A stretch of DNA of 34,966 bases from an uncultured Ruminococcus sp. (GCA_902803255.1 CADCPG010000066.1:1-34966); one strand, 5' to 3'; shown: positions 24,703 through 33,525, counted from the first letter of the stretch. The notes: a model not told the origin generated them from the sequence alone. Program-made: numbers and translations.

Positions 24703-25659
24703 TCAATAGTGTGTTCTTTTCCTGCTGACGTACAGGTTTATCATGGTCACTATGAAAATAATGACGAAGAGTATGAGAGCTGCGGCCGAAGCGCGTCCCT
24801 GGTTGTCGTTCTCGAGCGCGTCGTAGATGAATCCGACCATCGTGTTGAGGCGCTTCGAGTCTCCCACGGGTCCCATCTCGGGTCCGAATACGCCGACCAC
24901 GCTCGAATACTCCTTGAATCCGCCGATGAATCCGGTGATAACGACATAGGCGATCATGGGGGAGAGCAGCGGCACGGTGATGCGGAAGAAGGTCCTGACG
25001 CGCGACGTACCGTCGACCTTGGCGGCGTCGTAGTACTGCTTGTTGACGCTCTGCAGACCGCCGAGCAGCACGAGGATCTTGAAGGGCAGGGCGTTCCAGA
25101 CTATATAGATGACCATGACCGCGATATTGGCGGCGTAGGTCGAGCCGGCGTTGATCCATACGATCGGCTGACCGCCGAAGAACTCGATGATGTTGTTTAT
25201 GATGCCGGCCGTAACGATGATGTTGGATGAGTTCCCGAGGTCAGGGCTGACTATCGTACCGACGATGTTGAACATCGCGGCGAAGACCATACCTATGGCG
25301 ATCGAGTTTGTAACGTACGGAAGGAAGTAGATCGTCTGAAGGAACCGGTTGAGGAACTTGATCGAGTTGAGGCAGACCGAGATGAGCAGTGCCAGCATGG
25401 TCGAGATCGGGACGGTGAGCACGCAGAGCAGCATCGTCGTGGTCAGACACGACAGGAACCTCTTATACTGCAGGACCTTGACGAAGTTGGCGATGCCGAC
25501 CTTGAAGACGGTCCCTCCGTGCTCGCTCATCAGTCCGTAGTCGTTGAGGAAAGCCATCCGGATGGTGTTGATCATAGGCCAGAGGGTGAACACTGCCATG
25601 AGGATCAGCGCCGGAGCCAGGTAGATCCAGGCCTTCCACTGACGTTTGTTGTATACCAT
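24703..25659 (-). CDS. ABC transporter permease, CUT1 family (UgpA/MalF-like)
   Basis: A 318-aa permease with six predicted membrane helices. It opens with the usual WIYLAPALILMAVF-LWPM segment and has the EAA loop YYDAAKVDGTSRVRTFFRITVP followed by LLSP. A long external region (about 70-90 residues, including a segment with TIVSPDLGNSSNI) between helices is present, which is common in UgpA/MalF-type subunits but looks somewhat enlarged. GGAGG 6 nt before the ATG is the ribosome binding site. It is 12 nt downstream of the ATPase gene. Confidence 0.93.
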   Translation of the reverse strand: MVYNKRQWKAWIYLAPALILMAVFTLWPMINTIRMAFLNDYGLMSEHGGTVFKVGIANFVKVLQYKRFLSCLTTTMLLCVLTVPISTMLALLISVCLNSIKFLNRFLQTIYFLPYVTNSIAIGMVFAAMFNIVGTIVSPDLGNSSNIIVTAGIINNIIEFFGGQPIVWINAGSTYAANIAVMVIYIVWNALPFKILVLLGGLQSVNKQYYDAAKVDGTSRVRTFFRITVPLLSPMIAYVVITGFIGGFKEYSSVVGVFGPEMGPVGDSKRLNTMVGFIYDALENDNQGRASAAALILFVIIFIVTMINLYVSRKRTHY

Positions 25660-25671
25660 TCCCGACCTCCG

Positions 25672-26778
25672 TCACTTTCCGAGAGGCATAAGTTCCGCGA
25701 ATATCCTCTCCTCGGTGTCTTTCCTGAAGACGAACACCTTGTACGGCTTGAGCGAGAAGCCGACATGGCCGCTCGACGGGACCGACGTATCGGAGGCGAT
25801 TATCGAGCGGACGAATGGATTGAGGGAGGCGGGATTTTTCGTCACGACGCTTATGTCGCGCCCCATGACCTCGATGCTCTCGATGAGGCAGGAGAGGCTG
25901 CCGCCGTCGGGAATGAAGCCCTCGGGACGGACGCCGACGGTGACCGCGCAGTCGGCATGGGCGATCGAGAAGACGGCGTCGGTGCCGATGTAGAGCACGC
26001 CTTTTTCGATCTTTCCGTCGAAGACGTTGATAGGAGGAGTGCCGAGAAACTTTGCGACGAAGAGGTTGACGGGGCTGTCGTATACGGCCTGGGGGGCGCC
26101 GGTCTGCTGGACCGTGCCGTCCTTCATGACCACGATCTCGTCGGAGATCGACATCGCCTCCTCCTGGTCGTGCGTCACGAAGATAGTGGTGATACCGGTC
26201 TCGCGCTGGATGCGGCGGATCTCTTCGCGGGTCTGGAGACGCAGCCTCGCGTCGAGGTTGGAGAGAGGCTCGTCGAGCAGGAGCACGCGGGGCATCTTGA
26301 CGAGGGCGCGGGCGATAGCAACGCGCTGCTGCTGTCCGCCCGAGAGCTCGCTGGGCTTGCGGTCGAGCAGTTCGTCGAGCTGGACCAGCTTCGCGGCCTC
26401 GACGGTGCGTCTTAGCATCTCGTCCTTGGTAAGCCTGTCCTTTCCCTTCAAATTCTGGAGAGGGAAGAGGATGTTCTGCTTGACGGTAAGATGGGGATAG
26501 AGCGCGTAGTTCTGAAAGACCATGCCGACTCCGCGGTTCTCGGGAGACAGCTCGGTGACGTCGTCGTCGCCGAAGAAGATCTTTCCTCTTGTCGGCTTTT
26601 CGAGTCCGCTGATCATGTAGAGCGTCGTCGACTTGCCGCAGCCAGAAGGTCCGAGCAGACCGATGAGCTTGCCGTCGGGGATCTCGAAATTGAAATCGTT
26701 AACCGCAACGACATCCTTCTTGATCTTCTTGTTCCGGTTGGGGAACACTTTTGTGAGGTTCTGAAGTGCGACTTTCAT
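25672..26778 (-). CDS. ABC transporter ATP-binding protein, MsmX/UgpC/MalK type
   Basis: A 368-aa ATPase that drives a CUT1-type importer. Walker A GPSGCGKS (43-50), the Q-loop region FQNYALYPHLTV, the ABC signature LSGGQQQRVAIARAL, Walker B VLLLDEPLSNLD and the switch His in FVTHDQEEAM are intact; the C-terminal part (after about 240) is the TOBE-type regulatory domain with GVRPEGF. A TAAGGAG site precedes the ATG. Firmicutes often share one MsmX-type ATPase among many importers, so an ATPase encoded inside the operon suggests a dedicated system, though it may serve others. It begins the transporter block, 38 nt after the RDD gene. Confidence 0.95.
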   Translation of the reverse strand: MKVALQNLTKVFPNRNKKIKKDVVAVNDFNFEIPDGKLIGLLGPSGCGKSTTLYMISGLEKPTRGKIFFGDDDVTELSPENRGVGMVFQNYALYPHLTVKQNILFPLQNLKGKDRLTKDEMLRRTVEAAKLVQLDELLDRKPSELSGGQQQRVAIARALVKMPRVLLLDEPLSNLDARLRLQTREEIRRIQRETGITTIFVTHDQEEAMSISDEIVVMKDGTVQQTGAPQAVYDSPVNLFVAKFLGTPPINVFDGKIEKGVLYIGTDAVFSIAHADCAVTVGVRPEGFIPDGGSLSCLIESIEVMGRDISVVTKNPASLNPFVRSIIASDTSVPSSGHVGFSLKPYKVFVFRKDTEERIFAELMPLGK

Positions 26779-26816
26779 TTGGGCTCCTTATATTTGTTTT
26801 TTAATAATGCGCGGTG

Positions 26817-27578
26817 TCAGTGATTTTCCTGCTCAAGTCCGGCGTAGCCGTCCGGGTCCTCAAGATACCTGTTCAGGGATTCCTCGTCCGGGAAGATGTT
26901 CTGGCTGCCGAAGTCGACGACCACGGTGTCGGCAAGCAGGTCGTGTATCGCCTGGTTCTTCTTCGTGACGATGATGAAGACGGTCTGGAGCACGGCGATG
27001 CCGAACAGGAGGATGAAGCCGAGTCCGCCCAGCGTCCCGAAATAGATCATGATCGCGATGAGCACCGGGATCATGGTCTCGAAGGTAAATTTGCCAAGCA
27101 TCGAGCGCACGAAGATCTGTGCGTTTCCCGCCTTTACCGAGTTCGTTCGCATGACGGCGAGCCCGAAGACCTTTTTCCCGACCGTCATCCCGTTCCTGAA
27201 GACGAGCGGCATGACGAACTCGAATACCGCGAACGATACGAAAAGGCTCACCGAGATCATGAAGAGAGTGAGGTTTATGACGGTGTTGTAGTCGTATGCC
27301 GCATCAGGATCGTTCTCGAGCGCGGTCTTGGCCTCGTCGTATACCGCCTTCTGCTCGTCGGTCAGCTTTTCGTAGTCCTCGGGGAGGATGTCGAAATCGA
27401 TGCCGTACCGCTCCTCGTAGGTGTTGTAGTACTCCTCAAGCTTGTCGGCGTAGCTGTCGTAGCGCGTGATCTTCGAGAGCAGCGTCATGAGTATCACGGT
27501 GAGCACGATAATGAGCAGGGCGTCGAGCAGCAGCGCCGAGATCCGTTTGGATACGGCGGCTTTCTGGATGTCAGTCAT
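26817..27578 (-). CDS. RDD-family membrane protein
   Basis: A 253-aa membrane protein starting with the RDD pattern (KRISALLLDALLI, residues 11-23), with helices near 17-37, 100-125, 165-200; a charged, acidic extracellular or cytosolic loop of about 55 residues (DSYADKLEEYYNTYEERYGID...) separates helices 1 and 2. RDD proteins are small membrane proteins of mostly unknown role, some linked to ion or compatible solute transport. The start overlaps the end of the HD-domain gene by 8 bases with GGGGAT as the ribosome binding site, so translation is coupled. It ends in an acidic tail. Confidence 0.8.
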   Translation of the reverse strand: MTDIQKAAVSKRISALLLDALLIIVLTVILMTLLSKITRYDSYADKLEEYYNTYEERYGIDFDILPEDYEKLTDEQKAVYDEAKTALENDPDAAYDYNTVINLTLFMISVSLFVSFAVFEFVMPLVFRNGMTVGKKVFGLAVMRTNSVKAGNAQIFVRSMLGKFTFETMIPVLIAIMIYFGTLGGLGFILLFGIAVLQTVFIIVTKKNQAIHDLLADTVVVDFGSQNIFPDEESLNRYLEDPDGYAGLEQENH

Positions 27579-28779
27579 CGAAATATCCCCTGTAGTTGAC
27601 GGTGTAACGGCGGTCGGGGAAGAGACGCCCGAAGATGTCGATGAAGTAGTCGTCGGTCATGCTGGCAAGATAGTCGACGACAAGCTGGTCGGGGTCTGTG
27701 TCCTCGTAAGGCTCCCTCCGCCTGTAATGCGCGGCGTTGACGTAGTCGATGTGATGTCTGAAGATCGGCGACCTCCTGTTGCCGGTGCGCAGATCCTCTT
27801 TGAACCTGTCGTAGAGCAGCGCCATCATCGGCCTTATGTTCTCGTCGAGACGGGCGGCGGCGGTCGCCGGACGGTAGATCATCGAATAGTTCTCGTGGAG
27901 CGCCGAGATCATCGCATCGAAGTGCCGCCTGTCCATCCTGATATACGGCTTTCCGTAGCTGTTCTCGATGATGTTGATCTCGAGGTTGTTTATTATCTCT
28001 GCGTTGATGCTGCCGATGGCGCTGTTACCGAAGGCCGATTCGGACAGGAATCCGGCCCTGTCGGCGTCCTGCCTGTCCTTGCCGAGATAGGCGATGATGT
28101 CGGAGAATCTCACGACGCAGCCTTCAAGCGTAGACGGGATCAGCTCTGATATATGCTTCCTGTCCTCCGTGCAGCTGCGCATAAGGGCGTCGAACTCCCC
28201 GAAGCTGTCGAGCTTTTTCGGATGAAGTTCGTCTACGAGCAGCTCGCCGTTGTGGCAGGCGATACCGATGAGGGTCTGAAGGCTCATGTTGTACTGGAAA
28301 ATGCCGTCGAGCACCCTCACCGAGTGGATATTGTGCGAGAAATGTCTCCCGCTGCGGCTGAAACTGAGCTCGTCGAGATATTTCTCGCCCGAGTGAGCGA
28401 AGGGGGGATGTCCTATGTCGTGGCCGAGAGAGATCGCCTCGATGAGATTGAGATTGAGGTTCAGGGCGGCTCCGATCGTGCGCGCCACTCTGGAGACGAG
28501 CTGAACGTGGAGGCCGCGCCTCGTTATGTCGTCGTTGCGGTATAGCGGGAAGACCTGCGTCTTGTCGGCGTATCTGTTGTAAAACGGACAGTACAGGATC
28601 TTGTCGGTGTCCTGCATGAATGTCGAGCGCAGCAGCGACGATTTGCCTCTTGAGGGCGGATAGCGCCGTATAGCCGTGGATTCGTCGAATCCGAGCTTCT
28701 CGAAAGTCCCGGTCGCCTTTTCGTACTGCATACGTTCGACGAGTTCGGGGCTGAGCGTTTCGTATTCAGGTATTTTCAT
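27571..28779 (-). CDS. HD-domain deoxyguanosinetriphosphate triphosphohydrolase-like protein
   Basis: A 402-aa cytoplasmic HD hydrolase of the dGTPase family, which removes triphosphate from dNTPs to give deoxynucleosides. The metal-binding tetrad is visible: H91 (RRGLHVQLVSRVART), H120-D121 (SLGHDIGHPPFAHSGE) and D227 (VVRFSDIIAYLGKD). The upstream ADKTQVFPL motif (71-79) and the late DYLASMTDDYFIDIF are typical of the bacterial family. The start overlaps the stop of the upstream membrane protein gene (ATGA). As a dNTPase it would govern deoxynucleotide pools, which is relevant to the downstream nuclease and importer. Substrate specificity among dNTPs is not readable. Confidence 0.85.
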   Translation of the reverse strand: MKIPEYETLSPELVERMQYEKATGTFEKLGFDESTAIRRYPPSRGKSSLLRSTFMQDTDKILYCPFYNRYADKTQVFPLYRNDDITRRGLHVQLVSRVARTIGAALNLNLNLIEAISLGHDIGHPPFAHSGEKYLDELSFSRSGRHFSHNIHSVRVLDGIFQYNMSLQTLIGIACHNGELLVDELHPKKLDSFGEFDALMRSCTEDRKHISELIPSTLEGCVVRFSDIIAYLGKDRQDADRAGFLSESAFGNSAIGSINAEIINNLEINIIENSYGKPYIRMDRRHFDAMISALHENYSMIYRPATAAARLDENIRPMMALLYDRFKEDLRTGNRRSPIFRHHIDYVNAAHYRRREPYEDTDPDQLVVDYLASMTDDYFIDIFGRLFPDRRYTVNYRGYFDD

Positions 28780-29840
28780 GTGTAATAGATTTCTTCGGTA
28801 TTTTTTGGTTCTTCCGGTCCGGCACCGGCGCCGTCTGACTCCCCTCCGGATTCGGGGACGGAAACAGCCGGCTCGTAATCGACCTCGGCGTCGGCGTCGT
28901 AGGCCGGGTCGTGACCTTTAGAGATCTGGCCGTATTCGGCTGCGAAGCATACGAACGAGACCGAGAGCGTGAGCATGACCGGAAGGCCGAGGCTGTCGAG
29001 CCTGTCGGTGATGCTTAAGACAAAGGCAGCGGCGGCGGGGACCGACGATATGAGGGCCGCGGGCAGCGTCTTCTTCCTCATCACGCATACGAAACACAGA
29101 ACGGCTGAACCGAATACGAGCAGCGTCAGCGCGAGCCCTGCCCGGAAGTCGGAGCCGTCGAGGCTGCCGAAGAATTTCTCTTTAATCTCGCCAGGGTCGA
29201 TCTGTCTGTTGAAGTGGTAATACAGCTCGCGGGCGGCGTCGGTGCCCCTGTTTTCGAATGAATCAATGACCATGCGGAGGAGGCGCGGGCTGCCCTTGAA
29301 CTTGTCGCTGATCTTGATCCCGTTCTCTTCAAGCTTTGTCAGGCCGTCGATAATGACGTAAAGGCCGTGCTGATATACGCTGCAGACCGAGCATATCGCG
29401 AGAGATACGGCTGTCGCCGCGAGCCCGGCGCGGCTGAGCGTCACAGAGCCCGTCAGTCTGTCCTGCCAGGCGCAGAGGATGACATCGCCCGCCGCTATGA
29501 CGGCGGCGAATATCGTCAGCACCATGGGGCGCTTGGTCAGCTGTCCGTTTGCGTAAAGCTGCAGCACGAAGGCGCACAGCAGGACGGCGACGAAGAGAGG
29601 GACGGCCGGTTTCTTCTTGAACAGGATGCCGGAGAGCGCCGCCAGCGAAAAGAACAGAACGAGCCTTATGTAGTCGCGGTTGAACTGCGCCTGCTCGATG
29701 AATGCCCGGACCTTGGAAATCCCGGCTTCGGCCTTCGCTTCGGGGAGGGTGAATTTCGCGTATGTCGCGAGAAGGTATATGAGTATGAAGACGGCCAGCA
29801 TGACTGCCAGTCCGTTCACGAATGCTCTGAGGGCTTTCAT
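28776..29840 (-). CDS. Multi-pass membrane protein of unknown function
   Basis: A 354-aa protein I do not recognise. It has an N-terminal hydrophobic helix (about 9-27), several more in 60-170 (VPLFVAVLLCAFVLQLY, MVLTIFAAVIAAGDVIL, LAATAVSLAICSVCSVY), a hydrophilic stretch of about 70 residues (about 180-245) and three C-terminal helices, ending in a long acidic, disordered-looking tail rich in Glu, Gly and Pro. A clear GAAAGGA site precedes the ATG. Its last codon overlaps the start of the dGTPase-like gene, so the two are probably co-translated. No functional motif was seen. Confidence 0.7.
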   Translation of the reverse strand: MKALRAFVNGLAVMLAVFILIYLLATYAKFTLPEAKAEAGISKVRAFIEQAQFNRDYIRLVLFFSLAALSGILFKKKPAVPLFVAVLLCAFVLQLYANGQLTKRPMVLTIFAAVIAAGDVILCAWQDRLTGSVTLSRAGLAATAVSLAICSVCSVYQHGLYVIIDGLTKLEENGIKISDKFKGSPRLLRMVIDSFENRGTDAARELYYHFNRQIDPGEIKEKFFGSLDGSDFRAGLALTLLVFGSAVLCFVCVMRKKTLPAALISSVPAAAAFVLSITDRLDSLGLPVMLTLSVSFVCFAAEYGQISKGHDPAYDADAEVDYEPAVSVPESGGESDGAGAGPEEPKNTEEIYYT

Positions 29841-29883
29841 TTTAGTTCCTTTCGGAAAAGGGAGGTAACTGTCTGGTGCGGCA

Positions 29884-31776
29884 TCATCCCGGGATCCGTC
29901 TGAATCCCTCGGTGCTCCTGCCGGCGGCAGCGGGAAACGCTGCGCGAAACGGCAGCCCGTTTCTGTACGCCCCGATGACCTTACGGACGTCTTCCGGCTT
30001 TTCGACGGTGAATACGAAGTGAGTGCCGCAAAGGCCGGCTGCTGCGATGTCGCCGGTCCGGTCGGCCGTCCAGAAGGGGACTGAGTTGAATATCAGAGTC
30101 CGCCCGGATATGTCGAGAGCGGGGAATGAGACGCCGCGCCTGTCGGTCAGCCTGAAGAAACGCGGCGCTGTGCCGGATCCGGCATTTTTATCTGCGCGTC
30201 TGCCTCCGACCGGTACTCCCGTCGTCATCAGCGGCACACGGCCGTAGACTACGGCCAGCTTTCTGCCTCCGATATCGCGCATGCGGGGGAGAGTGAGCTC
30301 GGGCGAGAGGATAAAATCGCGGAACCCCTCCTCGGACGCGACGAGCGCCGACGGGGAGTTCGTGATGTTCAGCCTGTAGTCGCCGTGCGGCGTCATTCCG
30401 AACTCTTCGGCAAATCCGAGGTGTCCGATGTTGCCTACGAGCAGGTCGGTCGCTCCGGCTTCTGCGGCCGCCTTCAGGAGCGATCTCACCCCGTCTGTCT
30501 CGCTGTCGGTTATGACGGGCGGGAGCATGACCCCCCGCGGAGCCCTCCCCGACTTCGCGGCGACGGCGAAATACTCGAGCGGAATATAGGAGATGTCGAA
30601 GAACGAATCGGCCTCCGCCGTGTACGACGCCGGATCGAAGAAAACCGCCGTCCTGATCCTCGCAGGTTTTCCGGCTGATGAAGACGCTTCCTTTACCGCG
30701 CTTTTGATCTGCGCGTCGGTGAAGGCGGGATGTGCGGACGGGGCGGCAGGAGCGTCAAGGCCGACTGAGCGGGGAGTTTCAGCCGGTCTCTTACGCCCGG
30801 GGAATGACATATTCGCGTTATGAGCCGGTGCCGTCTGTCCGGCGTCCTCACGGCGACGGCCGAACATCGAGGCCGTGCGTTCGCCGGTGAAATACGCGTC
30901 GGTAAAACCGTCCCTCGAGAATACGGAGGAAAGATATTCTGTCTCGCCGGGTGTGGCGGCGCGTCTTTCGTCGAGCAGACGGCGGAACACGGATACCGCC
31001 GCGCTGACGTACGCTGGCGATTTCATCCTGCCTTCGATCTTTAGCGACGACACCCCGAGGTCCAGGATCTCGGGAATGCGGCTGGCAAGCGACAGGTCGC
31101 GCAGGCTAAGCGGATATGACGTCTTACCGCCGACCGTATACGGCAGTCTGCAGGGCTGCGCGCACTCGCCTCTGTTGCCCGATCTGCCGCCGACGAGAGA
31201 CGAGAAGAGGCACTGTCCGGAACACGAGACGCAAAGCGCCCCGTGCACGAAGATCTCGGTCTCGGCGCCGGTATTCGCGACGAAATACCTTATGTCTTCG
31301 CGGCTCATCTCCCTGGCGGGGACGATGCGCGAAAAACCGGCCTCGACGAGCCGCCGGCCGCCCTCGGCGTTGTGTACCGACATCTGAGTGCTCGCGTGGA
31401 GCGGCATCTCAGGGATAAAGCGGCGCAGCAGCGACGCCCCTCCCGCGTCGGCGACGATCAGCGCGTCGGCGCCGAGTTCTGCGGCCTTTTCGGCCGTCCG
31501 CAGCCATTCGGGGAACTCCCTGTCGTATATGAGGGTGTTGAGCGTGATATAGATCTTTACCGAGCTGCCGTGAGCCAGAGATACCGCGTCCCTCAGCGCC
31601 GCGTCTCCGAAGTTTTTCGCGTTTGCGCGGGCGTTGAACGACGTCATTCCGAGGTATACTGCGTCGGCTCCGGCCGAGACGGCCGCTTCGAGCGATTCGA
31701 ACGAGCCGGCCGGTGCGAGCAGCTCGGGAACGCCGGCCGGAGCCGCGATATCGGATCTTGTCTTTTCTTTTTCCAT
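29884..31776 (-). CDS. Peptidase U32 family protein (TrhP/RlhA-like)
   Basis: A 630-aa protein of the U32 family, originally annotated as collagenase-like; characterised members (TrhP, RlhA) hydroxylate tRNA or 23S rRNA using prephenate and an Fe-S cluster. It starts PELLAPAGSFESLEAAVSAGADAVYLG, and carries EIFVHGALCVSCSGQC (C182, C185, C189) plus ECAQPCR (C205, C209), the conserved cysteine set. The C-terminal half (about 360-630) includes a second barrel-like portion with LNITNSPSALV and LAVVYGRVPLM. GGAG 6 nt before the ATG is the ribosome binding site. It lies between serS/RNHCP and the membrane-dGTPase genes; a role in RNA modification fits its translation-gene neighbours better than proteolysis. 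Confidence 0.85.
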   Translation of the reverse strand: MEKEKTRSDIAAPAGVPELLAPAGSFESLEAAVSAGADAVYLGMTSFNARANAKNFGDAALRDAVSLAHGSSVKIYITLNTLIYDREFPEWLRTAEKAAELGADALIVADAGGASLLRRFIPEMPLHASTQMSVHNAEGGRRLVEAGFSRIVPAREMSREDIRYFVANTGAETEIFVHGALCVSCSGQCLFSSLVGGRSGNRGECAQPCRLPYTVGGKTSYPLSLRDLSLASRIPEILDLGVSSLKIEGRMKSPAYVSAAVSVFRRLLDERRAATPGETEYLSSVFSRDGFTDAYFTGERTASMFGRRREDAGQTAPAHNANMSFPGRKRPAETPRSVGLDAPAAPSAHPAFTDAQIKSAVKEASSSAGKPARIRTAVFFDPASYTAEADSFFDISYIPLEYFAVAAKSGRAPRGVMLPPVITDSETDGVRSLLKAAAEAGATDLLVGNIGHLGFAEEFGMTPHGDYRLNITNSPSALVASEEGFRDFILSPELTLPRMRDIGGRKLAVVYGRVPLMTTGVPVGGRRADKNAGSGTAPRFFRLTDRRGVSFPALDISGRTLIFNSVPFWTADRTGDIAAAGLCGTHFVFTVEKPEDVRKVIGAYRNGLPFRAAFPAAAGRSTEGFRRIPG

Positions 31777-31801
31777 TCGGTACTCCGGCCGTCGCGCAGC
31801 G

Positions 31802-32137
31802 TCAGACTTTTTCGTCGAAATCCGCGGCTGTAAGTTTTATGAGAAGGGAAGTGTCGTCGGGGAACACTTTCGCTCCGTAAGCGGCTTTGCAGCGGGATAT
31901 CTTCCCGCATTTCGTGCATCTGTGGATGATGACGAAGCCCTTTCTGCTGTCGGGAACTGCCTTGACGGGCTCCATGAGTCCGCCGCAGCCTGCCGCGCGG
32001 TCTCCCGGGTTTATGTCCAGGTGTACCGACCACAGGCAGCGGGGGCAGTGATTGCGCGACGTCTGTCCGAGCGGAGGCACTTCGCAGCCGCAGTGAGCGC
32101 AGACGAATCCCTCGTCGTTCTTAACGAAGCGTTTCAT
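31802..32137 (-). CDS. RNHCP-domain zinc-ribbon protein
   Basis: A 111-aa protein with the exact RNHCP motif (R28-P32) that names its family, followed by C34. Further cysteine pairs (C13, C16 and C18; C74 and C77) and the segment GFVIIHRCTKCGKISR suggest two zinc-binding knuckles. Function of the family is unknown. No Shine-Dalgarno precedes the ATG (the upstream 20 nt are C-rich), so translation may depend on the preceding serS, 20 nt upstream. Sitting between serS and a U32 RNA-modifying-type gene hints at a link to RNA or ribosomes, which is inference only. Confidence 0.8.
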   Translation of the reverse strand: MKRFVKNDEGFVCAHCGCEVPPLGQTSRNHCPRCLWSVHLDINPGDRAAGCGGLMEPVKAVPDSRKGFVIIHRCTKCGKISRCKAAYGAKVFPDDTSLLIKLTAADFDEKV

Positions 32138-32157
32138 CGGGGAGATGCGGGGAGCCG

Positions 32158-33441
32158 TCAGGGCTTTATGATCTCCTGGCCGCCCATGTACGGACGCAGG
32201 ACCTCGGGGACGGTCACGGTGCCGTCGGCCTGCAGGTGGTTCTCAAGGAAGGCGATGAGCATGCGCGGAGGCGCGACGACAGTGTTGTTGAGGGTATGAG
32301 GCAGATACATCTTTCCGTCCGGGCCCTTTACACGCATCTTGAGCCTTCTCGACTGTGCGTCGCCCAGATTCGAGCAGGAGCAGACTTCGAAGTATTTCTT
32401 CTGCCTCGGCGACCAGGCCTCGATGTCGCACGATTTGACCTTGAGGTCGGCAAGGTCTCCCGAGCAGCATTCGAGCTGGCGGACGGGTATCCCCATCGAT
32501 CTGAAGAGCTCGACGGAGAACCTCCACATCTTATCATACCACGCCATGCTGTCTTCGGGGCGGCAGATGACTATCATTTCCTGCTTCTCGAACTGGTGGA
32601 TGCGGTAAACGCCGCGCTCCTCGATCCCGTGGGCGCCCTTTTCCTTTCTGAAGCAGGGAGAATAGCTGGTGAGCGTGAGCGGAAGATCGCCCTCGGGTAT
32701 GATCTGATCGATGAATCTGCCGATCATAGAGTGCTCGGACGTGCCGATGAGATAGAGATCCTCGCCCTCGATCTTGTACATCATAGCGTCCATGTCGGTC
32801 TGGCTCATAACGCCTTCAACGACGTTTCCGTGGATCATGAAGGGAGGAATGCAGTAGGTGAAGCCCTTGCCGATCATGAAGTCGCGGGCGTAGGCGAGCA
32901 CGGCGGAGTGAAGTCTCGCGATATCGCCGAGCAGATAGTAGAATCCGTTTCCGGAGACTCTGCCGGCCGAATCCATGTCGATGCCGCGGAGCCTCTCCAT
33001 TATTTCGGTATGGTAGGGGATCTCGTAATCGGGGACGACCGGCTCTCCGAATCTTTCGACTTCGACGTTCTCGCTGTCGTCGCGGCCGATCGGCACGCTG
33101 GGGTCGATGATATTGGGGATCTGGAGCAGTATCTTTCTGATCTTCTCCTGATATACCGGCTCGAGCTTCTCGAGATCCGAGAGCCGCACGGCCGATTCGG
33201 CGACCTTTTGCTTTACCTCGGCCGCCTCGTCGCGCCTGCCCTGCGCCATGAGGGCGCCGATCTGCTTCGAGAGCCTGTTCTTGTCGGCGCGCAGCTGCGA
33301 CGCCTCAGTGATGGTCCTGCGGCAGTCGTTGTCGAGCGATATGACCTCGTCTACGAGCGGGAGCTTCCAGTCCTGGAATTTATTTCTGATGTTCTGTTTT
33401 ACGATCTCGGGGTTGTCTCTTACGAATTTGATGTCAAGCAT
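32158..33441 (-). CDS. serS: Seryl-tRNA synthetase (atypical motif 3)
   Basis: A class II synthetase of 427 aa that charges tRNA-Ser. The N-terminal coiled-coil arm (about 30-110, with LRADKNRLSKQIGAL) contacts the long variable arm of tRNA-Ser. The TSE serine-binding motif lies at 234-236, motif 2 at CFRKEKGAHGIEERGVYRIHQFEKQEM (263-289), and motif 3 at LNNTVVAPPRMLIAFLENH (384-402) with R393. Common bacterial SerRS has a glycine-rich motif 3 (NGSGLAVGR); the Asn-Thr-x-x-Ala form is closer to archaeal and eukaryotic enzymes, which is notable. Start 33441 (MLDIKFVRDN) is chosen for length and an AGGA site; the in-frame upstream extension to 33507 looks spurious. Confidence 0.93.
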   Translation of the reverse strand: MLDIKFVRDNPEIVKQNIRNKFQDWKLPLVDEVISLDNDCRRTITEASQLRADKNRLSKQIGALMAQGRRDEAAEVKQKVAESAVRLSDLEKLEPVYQEKIRKILLQIPNIIDPSVPIGRDDSENVEVERFGEPVVPDYEIPYHTEIMERLRGIDMDSAGRVSGNGFYYLLGDIARLHSAVLAYARDFMIGKGFTYCIPPFMIHGNVVEGVMSQTDMDAMMYKIEGEDLYLIGTSEHSMIGRFIDQIIPEGDLPLTLTSYSPCFRKEKGAHGIEERGVYRIHQFEKQEMIVICRPEDSMAWYDKMWRFSVELFRSMGIPVRQLECCSGDLADLKVKSCDIEAWSPRQKKYFEVCSCSNLGDAQSRRLKMRVKGPDGKMYLPHTLNNTVVAPPRMLIAFLENHLQADGTVTVPEVLRPYMGGQEIIKP

Positions 33442-33525
33442 TTTTCTTTTCCTGCGTTTCCTTGTGTGTTGTATTTTATTTAAATGATTTCCGTTCAGGA
33501 TCTGCACTGCGGGTCGGCCGTATGA

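Noticed and set aside
25519..26415. Plus-strand ORF (298 codons) opposite the ABC ATPase
   Set aside because: Antisense shadow of a gene with all ABC motifs; composition typical of reversed GC-rich coding.
32236..33483. Plus-strand ORF (415 codons) opposite serS
   Set aside because: Antisense to SerRS, with a product full of Val, Asp, His and Arg and no domain signature.
33442..33507. N-terminal extension of SerRS to 33507
   Set aside because: The added residues are basic and low in similarity to any SerRS, while ATG 33441 has a proper ribosome binding site and gives the expected length.
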